Part shown: piece by piece, positions 42,904 to 49,065 of the stretch | How positions within the stretch are numbered: position 1 is the stretch's first letter | How the letters are laid out: each line of letters opens with the position of its first letter | NCBI RefSeq assembly: GCF_003236395.1 | Contig: NZ_POUD01000031.1 | Span: forward strand, 1 to 49,065 | Length of the DNA: 49,065 nt | Direction: 5' to 3' | DNA from: Nonomuraea aridisoli | GTDB taxonomy: Bacteria; Actinomycetota; Actinomycetes; Streptosporangiales; Streptosporangiaceae | Made by a program: the position numbers and the translations under genes | Notes under the pieces: model-generated | Database searches by the model: none | Seen by the model: the letters and a program-made list of their open reading frames with translations, nothing else | What the model was told of the DNA's origin: nothing

Positions 42904-45322
42904 CGGGATGGTCGTCCTTTCCGTTGCGCGCGTCGTGTTCCTGCCCCGTCTGGCCGCGGCCCCGCTGCCAGCCCCGTTGCATGGACGCCATGATCCGTGC
43001 GAGCTCCTCCGGCGAGCGCTCCCCGGCCACGCGCCGGTCGGCGCGGGCGTCGGTGCGCAGCTGGGGGGCGAGGCTGGCCTGCGGGATCCGCATGGGCAGC
43101 CCGTCGAGGTCCTCGTCCGCCTCGTGGGCGGGCACCGTCACACTCCACCCGGCCGGCGGCCCCGGCCGCTCCGGCTCCGTGGTGGGCGCGGGACGCCGGG
43201 ACGGCCCCGGCTCCGCGGGGGCGGGTCGTCGTGGCGGGCCGGGCTCGAACCAGGTGGACGGCTGCGGCTCCGAGGCGACGGCCACCCCGCCCGCCCGCGG
43301 CGGCCCGGACGGCTCGCCGGCGTCCGAATCCGTCGCGGAGGGCGCGATCACCGCCGCGCCGAGCGCGCGCGGCGGCCTCGCGCGGCCCGCCGGCCCGGCC
43401 GCGCTCAGCGCCAGGACGGGAGCCGGCGCGGCCGGCTCGGCGGGGGAGAGCAGTGTGCTCGGCAGCAGCACGATCGCGGTCGTCCCGTCGTACGGCGAGC
43501 GGCGCAGCACCACCTTGATGCCGTGCCGGGCCGCCAGCCGGGCCACCACGAACAGGCCGAGCCGGTCGCTGTCGGCCAGGTCGAACTCCGGCGGATCGGC
43601 CAGCCGCGCGTTGAGCTCGGCGAGGGCCGCCTCGGCCAGCCCGAGCCCCCGGTCCTCCACCTCGATCGCGAAGCCGTTGGCCGCCGTCATGCCCCGCACG
43701 TGCACGGTCGTGTCCGGCGGGGAGAAGACGGCGGCGTTCTCCACCAGCTCGGCGACCAGGTGGATCACGTCGGTGACCGCGCCGCCCGCCAGCAGCGCGG
43801 GGTGCTGCATCGGCACCACGGTGACCCGCGTGTAGTCCTCGACCTCCAGCACCGCCGCCCGTACGACGTCGAACAGCGGCACCGGGTCGTGCCAGCGGCG
43901 GGCGGGGGAGGCGCCGGACAGGATGATCAGGTTCTCGGCGTGCCGCCGCATGCGGGTGGTGAGGTGGTCGAGCTTGAACAGGTCCTCCAGGACCTCCGGC
44001 TCCTCCACCCGGCGCTCCATGACGTCGAGCAGCGCGAGCTGGCGGTGCAGCAGCGTCTGGTTGCGCCGGGCCAGGTTGAGGAAGACCTGGCCGACGCCCT
44101 TGCGCAGGGCCGCCTGGCCCACCGCCGCCTCGACCGCGGTGCGGCGTACCGCGGAGAACGCCTCCACCATGCGGTCCACCTCCGCCGTGCCGGCGGGCTC
44201 CAGGACGGGGGCCTCGGTGGCCGGGTCCACGTCGTCGCCGCGGCGCAGCCGTTCGACCAGGCGGGGCAGCCGCTGCTCGGCCAGCTCGATCGCCGAGCCC
44301 TGCAGCCGCGTCAGCTCGTCCACGAGCGAACGCCCGAACCGGTACGACAGCGCCAGCGACAGCAGCACCGCGGCCAGTCCCACCAGCACGACGAGGCCGA
44401 TCCGCACGTACGCCCCCGTCTTCAGGTCCTCGCTCTCGGCCTGGACGCGGGCCAGCTCCGTCTGGGTGTCGCGGTTGATCGCGCCGAGCACGGTCTCGGC
44501 GTCGGTGCGCCAGGCGAGGGCGCCGACCGGCGGCGCGCCGCCCGTGTCCCACGAGAACAGCAGGTCCTCCACGGCCTCCAGCCGCTGGTACGCCGGGCTC
44601 GCCACCAGCCTGTCGTACTTCGCCCGCAGCTCGGGCCCCACGTCCCGGCCCGCGTTGGAGAACGCGAGCCGGCGGCCGGTCATCGCGGCGACGAACGCGG
44701 CCCGGTCGGTGGGCGTCATCCTGCGGTGCACGATCGTGCTGGTCAGCACGGCGTGCTCGCGGCCCAGGTACTCGGCGGCGGTGCTGTAGGCGGCCATGCC
44801 GCGCACCGCCTGGAAGGAGGAGACGTCGCTCAGCACGTCGCGGTCGTTGAACTGCCGGTTGGCCACGGCGATCAGGCCGTCGTACGCCTGGATGACCGTC
44901 AACGGCGGCGCCAGCACGCCGCCGTCCGCCGACGCGCGCAGCTCCTGCAGCCCGTCGAGGGCCTGCACCATCGCGCGCACCTGCTCGGGCTGCTGCCCGC
45001 TGTCCGGGTCGGCGGCGACGGCCCCGATCACCTCGCGCAGCCGCGCCACCCGGCCGTCGGTGACCCGCCGCTGGTCGGCCAGCGGCCGGTGGGCCGCGGT
45101 GCTGCCCGGCGCCTCCGCCGAGAGCTGCCGCTCCCGCTGCAGCTCGACGATCAGCTGCAGCACCGGCGCGCCGATGGCCTCCCACCGGTCCTGCGTCTGC
45201 GAGACCGTCCTGATCTCATCGACGCTGGAGTACGCGATGAAGCCCCATAACGCCACCATGGAGACCAGCGGAAGCAGCAGGATCCTGAGCAGCTTGGTAC
45301 GGATCGGCGGGGGCGAACTCAT
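42884..45322 (-). CDS. cvnA: conservon membrane sensor kinase-like protein CvnA
   Basis: The 812-residue protein has a membrane segment near 8-30, then an extracytoplasmic nitrate/nitrite-sensing (NIT) domain (about 40-290). A second segment (about 308-330) with HAMP-like region and a HATPase domain follow (VAELVENAAVFSPPDT, VEDRGLGL, DRLGLFVVARLAARHG). The last 210 residues are Pro/Ala-rich and low complexity. The phospho-acceptor region (LARRNQTLLHRQLALLDVME) is that of the CvnA family, not a classical H-box. First gene of the cvnABCD operon. The exact ATG at 45322 has only a weak ribosome site. Confidence 0.93.
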   Translation of the reverse strand: MSSPPPIRTKLLRILLLPLVSMVALWGFIAYSSVDEIRTVSQTQDRWEAIGAPVLQLIVELQRERQLSAEAPGSTAAHRPLADQRRVTDGRVARLREVIGAVAADPDSGQQPEQVRAMVQALDGLQELRASADGGVLAPPLTVIQAYDGLIAVANRQFNDRDVLSDVSSFQAVRGMAAYSTAAEYLGREHAVLTSTIVHRRMTPTDRAAFVAAMTGRRLAFSNAGRDVGPELRAKYDRLVASPAYQRLEAVEDLLFSWDTGGAPPVGALAWRTDAETVLGAINRDTQTELARVQAESEDLKTGAYVRIGLVVLVGLAAVLLSLALSYRFGRSLVDELTRLQGSAIELAEQRLPRLVERLRRGDDVDPATEAPVLEPAGTAEVDRMVEAFSAVRRTAVEAAVGQAALRKGVGQVFLNLARRNQTLLHRQLALLDVMERRVEEPEVLEDLFKLDHLTTRMRRHAENLIILSGASPARRWHDPVPLFDVVRAAVLEVEDYTRVTVVPMQHPALLAGGAVTDVIHLVAELVENAAVFSPPDTTVHVRGMTAANGFAIEVEDRGLGLAEAALAELNARLADPPEFDLADSDRLGLFVVARLAARHGIKVVLRRSPYDGTTAIVLLPSTLLSPAEPAAPAPVLALSAAGPAGRARPPRALGAAVIAPSATDSDAGEPSGPPRAGGVAVASEPQPSTWFEPGPPRRPAPAEPGPSRRPAPTTEPERPGPPAGWSVTVPAHEADEDLDGLPMRIPQASLAPQLRTDARADRRVAGERSPEELARIMASMQRGWQRGRGQTGQEHDARNGKDDHPDARFQK

Positions 45323-45658
45323 GCATCATGTCCAATTCCGCGCGTTCTGGTGCGCTAGGGCAGCCGTGATCCGGTACCGCCCCCCGAGGAATGTCCGTCA
45401 CGACTGGCTACGTCTGTGACCCGTCCACTATGCCGATGGGGCAGATGCACTTCAAGGTGCGCATGTGAGGAAAAATCACGAATGGCGAGTTGACTCCTTG
45501 TCAGCATACGGTTCGTGACCGTGACGGCCAGGTGCCTCACTCATCGTGACAGCCGGTTGTGTGGTCGTGGCGTTTTTGTCATGCCCCTTTATGTAGGAAT
45601 CTCCCGGAATTAGCGGTGAAAGCCACCCCCATGGTCTTCTGTCTCCCGGGGGACGGGC
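45323..45658. other. 336-bp divergent gap between cvnA and a histidine kinase
   Basis: The stretch must hold the cvnA promoter (-) and the kinase promoter (+). It is more AT-rich than its surroundings, for example around 45460-45500 and 45580-45620. I see no ORF with coding character and no clear repeat or operator. Confidence 0.5.
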
Positions 45659-47041
45659 GTGAGCACACGGTTGAATCATTCGCTGCGGACGCGCCTGGCG
45701 CTGTTCGCCAGCATCGCCATGCTGCTGCTGAACATCGTCGTCAGCGCGTTCGTGTTGTTCGGCATCCGCAACGAGGTCGCCGACATCCGGGCGCACGACG
45801 TCTCGAGCAAGGCCGTACGCGTGCTCCTCATGGTCAAGCGCGACAGTCTGCCGATGACCCTCGACGCCGACGGCCTCGACGGCATTCAGGTGGTCGACGC
45901 CGGCGGGCGCCTGGTCGCCTGGACGCCCAACCTGTCCGGTGAGCCGCGCCAGCTGACCGCGATCCCCCGCCGCGGCCTGGCGAACGACAGCGCCGAGATC
46001 TGCGGCCTGCCCGCCTTCCACGAGGAGTGCAAGCTCGTCGTGACCCTGGTCGCCTTCCAGCCGGACGGCGAATGGGTCGTCTACGCCTTCGGCCCCGCCG
46101 TCCCCTGGTACGTCGGCCCCGAGGTGCTGCTCTTCCAGATCGGCGTCACCCTGCTGCTCGTCGTCCTGACCTGGTTCGGCGTCTACCGCGTCGTCTCCAG
46201 GACGCTGGCGCCGGTCGGCGGCATCACCAGGCGGCTGGGCGAGATCAGCGCGGGCGGCGGCGGGATGCAGATCCCCGTCCCCGATTGCGACGACGAGATC
46301 CACGACCTCGCCGTGACCGCCAACCAGACGCTGGAACGGCTCCAGACGGCGCTGCGGCAGCAGGAGGTCGCGATGGAGCAGCAGCGCAGGTTCGCCGCCG
46401 ACGCCTCCCACGACCTGCGCAGCCCGATCACCGCGATGCGCACCCAGATCGAGGGGGCCCTGCTGCACCCCGAGGACACCGACTGGCGCGAGGTGGGCGG
46501 AGAGGTGCTGACCAGCCTCGACCGGCTGCAGGCCATCGTGGCCGACCTGCTCACCCTGAACAGGCTGGACTCCCATGTCCCCGCCGAGCGCATCCCGGTG
46601 GACCTGGCCGGGCTGGTCGAGGACGAGACCGCGCGGCCGCGCGCCAAGCCCGTGACCACCTCGCTGCAGGAGGGCGTGGTCGTCTCGGGCGACCGGCTCC
46701 AGCTGGCCCGGCTGCTGACGAACCTGCTGGACAACGCCGAACGGCACGCCGAGAGCCGGATCGACGTGACCGTGCGGCGCGAGGGCGGCACGGCCGTCAT
46801 GGAGGTGCTCGACGACGGCGCCGGCATCGCGCCCGACCAGCGTGAGATCGTCTTCCAGCGCTTCACCCGCCTGGACGCCTCGCGCAGCCGCGACGCCGGC
46901 GGCACCGGCCTCGGTCTGGCCATCGCCCGCGAGACCGCCCAGGTCCACGACGGCACCCTGACGATCGAGGACTCCGACAGGGGCGCCCGCTTCGTCCTTC
47001 GCCTGCCGCTCCTGGAGCGCCTCAGCGACCCGCCGGAGTGA
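45659..47041 (+). CDS. orphan sensor histidine kinase
   Basis: The 460-residue kinase has a first membrane segment (about 13-36) and an external sensor region of roughly 120 residues with two Cys (EICGLPAFHEECK). A second segment (about 155-180) with HAMP follows. The HisKA motif is DASHDLRSPITAM (His 251) and the HATPase has NLLDNAERHA, LDDGAGIAPD and GGTGLGLAIARET. GTG start at 45659 with GGGGGA upstream. No response regulator gene is next to it; its neighbours are cvnA (divergent) and an LLM oxidoreductase (convergent). The two external Cys could form a redox-sensitive disulfide. Confidence 0.9.
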   Translation: MSTRLNHSLRTRLALFASIAMLLLNIVVSAFVLFGIRNEVADIRAHDVSSKAVRVLLMVKRDSLPMTLDADGLDGIQVVDAGGRLVAWTPNLSGEPRQLTAIPRRGLANDSAEICGLPAFHEECKLVVTLVAFQPDGEWVVYAFGPAVPWYVGPEVLLFQIGVTLLLVVLTWFGVYRVVSRTLAPVGGITRRLGEISAGGGGMQIPVPDCDDEIHDLAVTANQTLERLQTALRQQEVAMEQQRRFAADASHDLRSPITAMRTQIEGALLHPEDTDWREVGGEVLTSLDRLQAIVADLLTLNRLDSHVPAERIPVDLAGLVEDETARPRAKPVTTSLQEGVVVSGDRLQLARLLTNLLDNAERHAESRIDVTVRREGGTAVMEVLDDGAGIAPDQREIVFQRFTRLDASRSRDAGGTGLGLAIARETAQVHDGTLTIEDSDRGARFVLRLPLLERLSDPPE

Positions 47042-47885
47042 TCGGGGCGATCCGCTCGGCCAGCTCGGCCAGGTACGCCTGCCACGCGCCGTCCGCCGGG
47101 TCGGGCACGGCCACGATGACGTGGTCGATGCCCTGGGCGGCGAGGTCCGCGCAGCGTTCGACGCTCTCCCGCATGCTCTGCCCGTCGGCGATGCGCATGT
47201 GGAGGGTCTTCTCGATCTCCTCGTACGGCCGCCCGAGCCGTTCGCAGTGGGCGCGCAGCACGCCCAGCTTGTGCCGGACGTCGGCGCCGTACAGGAGGTT
47301 GCTCGCGTCGGCGTACTGGGCGACCAGGCGGAGGGTCTTGGTCTCGCCACTGCCGCCGATGAGGATGGGCGGGTTCGCCTGCGGCGCGTTGAGCGTCCGT
47401 TCCAGGTGGTAGTGGCGGCCCTCGTACGGCCCGTCCGCGTCGCTCGCCATGAGCCGGGCGATCCGCAGCGTCTCCTCCAGCCGCTCGAACCGCTCGGCCA
47501 CCGGCGGGAAGGGCAGGCCGAGGCCGCGGGCCTCCGCCTCGTACCAGCCGGCGCCGATGCCCAGCACGGCGCGGCCGCCGGAGAGGGCGTCCAGGGTGCT
47601 CACCTGTTTCACGAGCAGGCCCGGCTCGCGCTGGCAGACGCCGGTCACCAGCGCGCCGAGGGTGACCCGCGAGGTGAGCGCGGCGGCGTACGACAGCGCC
47701 CCGTACGCCTCCAGCATCGGGTCCTCCACCGCGCCGAAGTTCGGGATCTGGAACAGGTGGTCCATCACCCACAGGCTGCGCAGGCCCGCCTGGTCGGCGC
47801 CGCAGGCGACGGCGGCGAACCGTTCGGCGATGGCGGCGTCGCCTCCGGGCCAGAGGAAACGCGGGCAGGTCAGACCGAGCTCCAT
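47022..47885 (-). CDS. LLM-class (luciferase-like) probable F420-dependent oxidoreductase
   Basis: The 287-residue protein is a single TIM-barrel of the luciferase-like family, with LWVMDHLFQIP, VTLGALVTGVCQREPGLLVKQVSTLDALSGGRAVLGIGAGWYE and NPPILIGGSGETKTLRLVAQYAD. Close relatives use coenzyme F420 rather than FMN, but the cofactor cannot be proved from sequence by eye. The ATG at 47885 follows AGGAG. Its 3' end overlaps the convergent kinase gene by 20 bases. Substrate unknown. Confidence 0.88.
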   Translation of the reverse strand: MELGLTCPRFLWPGGDAAIAERFAAVACGADQAGLRSLWVMDHLFQIPNFGAVEDPMLEAYGALSYAAALTSRVTLGALVTGVCQREPGLLVKQVSTLDALSGGRAVLGIGAGWYEAEARGLGLPFPPVAERFERLEETLRIARLMASDADGPYEGRHYHLERTLNAPQANPPILIGGSGETKTLRLVAQYADASNLLYGADVRHKLGVLRAHCERLGRPYEEIEKTLHMRIADGQSMRESVERCADLAAQGIDHVIVAVPDPADGAWQAYLAELAERIAPITPAGR

Positions 47886-47959
47886 GAGAGCACTCCTTGT
47901 GCGGGGTGAGAAGGGGAAGCGCCCGCCGCGGGAAGAGTCACCACGGATACGCGGGCACG

Positions 47960-47988
47960 AAAAAACCCTCTCGCCGAAGCGGAGAGGG
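47960..47988 (-). terminator. intrinsic terminator with T tract (minus strand)
   Basis: On the minus strand the 7-bp stem CCCTCTC/GAGAGGG (47982-47988 with 47966-47972) is followed directly by six T (47960-47965). This is a textbook factor-independent terminator, uncommon in such GC-rich DNA. It lies downstream of the two secreted-protein genes and upstream of the LLM gene. Confidence 0.82.
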
Positions 47989-48040
47989 CCGTCTTTCTCA
48001 TTCTCTCATGGCCAAGGGCCCTGGATCACGCCTTGGGATC

Positions 48041-48072
48041 GCGCCGGCACCGTCGTCGCGGTGCCGGCGCGG
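48041..48072. terminator. 13-bp perfect hairpin downstream of the secreted-protein pair
   Basis: The arms CGCGCCGGCACCG (48041-48053) and its complement (48060-48072) enclose 6 bases, 21 bases after the stop at 48093. It forms a tandem terminator with the T-tract hairpin further downstream. Confidence 0.8.
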
Positions 48073-48092
48073 CTGTGGCGCCCTTCAGAACG

Positions 48093-48479
48093 TCAGGAGA
48101 CGGTCAGGTAGAACGCCGTGTCACGCCCGCGGTCGCGCACGTCCCTGCTGTGCACCCCGATGACGTCGACCCGCCAGTCACCGCACATCGGCGACCCGAC
48201 GTGGACCGACAGCACCCGGACGGGGCGGTCGTGGCCGGCCGGGGTCGCGTGGACCGCCTGCGTCTCCTCCAGGTTGACGCTCGGGTCGACCGCGACGCAG
48301 TAGTCGCCCGCCCCGACGCGCCAGCTGCGGATGATGTTCGTGCCGTTCTCCAGCGAGCCGTCCGGCGCGACCAGCGCCGACGCCTGGGCGTACGGCGTGT
48401 CGGCCCCGGCGGGAGCCGTGAACGTCAGCACGGCCGCGCCCGAGAGCAGCCCCGCGGCGAGGCGGTGGATGGTCCTCAC
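48093..48479 (-). CDS. small secreted two-Cys protein, paralogue 1
   Basis: The 128-residue protein has a Sec signal peptide (about 1-26, ending PAGA) and a beta-rich mature part of about 100 residues. Two Cys (GDYCVAV and SPMCGDW) probably form a disulfide. GTG start at 48479, 11 bases after the stop of the upstream paralogue. It shares with that protein the pattern A-x-V-x(3)-G-x-L ... NII-x-S-x-R ... AG-x-YCV-x-V ... VN ... S-x(2)-CG ... V-x-V. Family and function unknown; likely extracellular. Confidence 0.75.
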   Translation of the reverse strand: MRTIHRLAAGLLSGAAVLTFTAPAGADTPYAQASALVAPDGSLENGTNIIRSWRVGAGDYCVAVDPSVNLEETQAVHATPAGHDRPVRVLSVHVGSPMCGDWRVDVIGVHSRDVRDRGRDTAFYLTVS

Positions 48480-48490
48480 GATCGCCGCCG

Positions 48491-48880
48491 TCAGAGGATC
48501 GCGAGGTCGAAGCCGCCGTCGGCGGGCCGGTTCGTGATCGTGCTGTACACCTGGACGGTGACCGTGTTCTCCTGGTTGCCGCAGAGCGCCGACGGGCTGC
48601 GGTAGGCGATGAAGGGCACTCGCCTGGCGTGCCGCGGGGTGAGCTGGATGAGCGAGTCCGCCACGTTCACCCGGCCCTTGACCTGCACGCAGTACGTCCC
48701 GGCCGCGGCGCGCCGGGAGTTGATGATGTTCTTGGCGTTGATCAGCGTGCCGTTCGCGTTGACGATCGCCGCGGCCCTCGTGTACGGGGCGTAGATTTCG
48801 GCGTTCGCCGCCGGGGCGGTGGCCAGGATGAGACCGGTGGCGGCCAGCGCGAGCCCACCCGCCAGGGTACGACGGAACAT
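48491..48880 (-). CDS. small secreted two-Cys protein, paralogue 2
   Basis: The 129-residue protein has a Sec signal peptide (1-27, ending ANA). Its mature domain carries the same pattern as the downstream paralogue, with Cys in GTYCVQV and SALCGNQ. The ATG at 48880 follows AAAGGGGA. It is the first gene of a two-gene operon that ends at tandem terminators. Similar lengths and spacing of conserved residues indicate a tandem duplication. No enzymatic motif is visible. Confidence 0.78.
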   Translation of the reverse strand: MFRRTLAGGLALAATGLILATAPAANAEIYAPYTRAAAIVNANGTLINAKNIINSRRAAAGTYCVQVKGRVNVADSLIQLTPRHARRVPFIAYRSPSALCGNQENTVTVQVYSTITNRPADGGFDLAIL

Positions 48881-49032
48881 GGAGTCCCCTTTCGGTTACA
48901 CACAGAAGTGATCTGCAGCCGAAAACGTAGGTGAGAGGGACCCCTCACGCCACGAACCACCCCGCACGGCGATACCCAAGAAAAATTGACCACCGGGGCG
49001 GGCATCCGGCCGTTCCGCCGGGTCGAAAGGGG

Positions 49033-49050
49033 CGAATTCCGAAGAATTCG
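49033..49050. repeat. 7-bp inverted repeat near the right edge
   Basis: CGAATTC and GAATTCG flank CGAA. It lies 153 bases upstream of the secreted-protein operon. It could be an operator, or part of a feature cut by the window edge. Confidence 0.4.
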
Positions 49051-49065
49051 GCGCTGCCCACCCCC

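Overview
This is high-GC actinomycete DNA, roughly 70% or more G+C with strong G/C at codon third positions. It carries several actinobacterial hallmarks: a cvnA-D conservon, an aceA/RamB pair, GpgS, a PASTA-less Ser/Thr kinase, an F420-type luciferase-like oxidoreductase, a GlxA-type AraC regulator and an LCP protein. The mix suggests a Streptosporangiales-like soil actinomycete (Nonomuraea/Actinomadura type). That placement is inferred from gene content and style, not from a marker gene. I saw no rRNA, tRNA, CRISPR array, insertion sequence or phage gene, so this looks like chromosomal arm or housekeeping-accessory DNA.

Layout. 1-4.0 kb: the tail of a + strand gene, an apparently dead subtilisin-like protein (-), and a membrane spermidine-synthase-like protein (+). 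4.0-9.2 kb: an LCP protein and a membrane-anchored zinc peptidase (both -), a LysR regulator (+), then a stretch of about 0.8 kb without a convincing gene and a probably broken small lipoprotein gene. 9.2-14.7 kb: a two-component system (-) divergent from a LolA-like lipoprotein-carrier/ABC exporter operon (+), with repeated TCTCAG half-sites between them. 14.7-19.0 kb: a YcnI copper-protein locus, a small membrane protein and a two-permease/one-ATPase ABC exporter whose first permease lacks a normal start codon. 19.3-23.0 kb: an esterase, an iron-box-controlled siderophore-interacting protein and a Ser/Thr kinase. 23.1-29.1 kb: isocitrate lyase and its divergent RamB-type regulator, GpgS, a frameshifted ADP-ribosylglycohydrolase-like gene and an RsbU-like phosphatase.

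29.3-32.6 kb is a tightly coupled four-gene run in which each start overlaps the previous stop by 4 bp. It encodes a His-containing polytopic membrane protein, a secreted/membrane protein with a duplicated H...DG...HVH motif, a FixH/YtkA-like protein and an unknown soluble protein. I judge it a candidate extracytoplasmic metal (probably copper) handling system and the best candidate for something not yet described. 32.7-36.5 kb: a haloacetate-dehalogenase-like hydrolase, a GH10 xylanase with an upstream CCGAAAGTTTCGG palindrome, and a 3-ketosteroid-dehydrogenase-like flavoprotein. 36.6-40.5 kb (-): a membrane protein, an MDR oxidoreductase, a P450, a TetR regulator and an SDR that has lost its catalytic middle. 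40.6-47.9 kb: a GlxA-type regulator, a conservon (cvnA-B-C-D, -), an orphan histidine kinase (+) and an LLM oxidoreductase (-). 48.1-48.9 kb: two tandem paralogous small secreted proteins (-).

Convergent gene pairs are often separated by strong hairpins (119-145, 4014-4048, 14723-14750, 22944-23019, 33583-33631). Several genes look decayed or altered: the Ser-less S8 protein, the internally deleted SDR, the frameshifted glycohydrolase-like gene, the small lipoprotein, and the permease with ACG in the start position.
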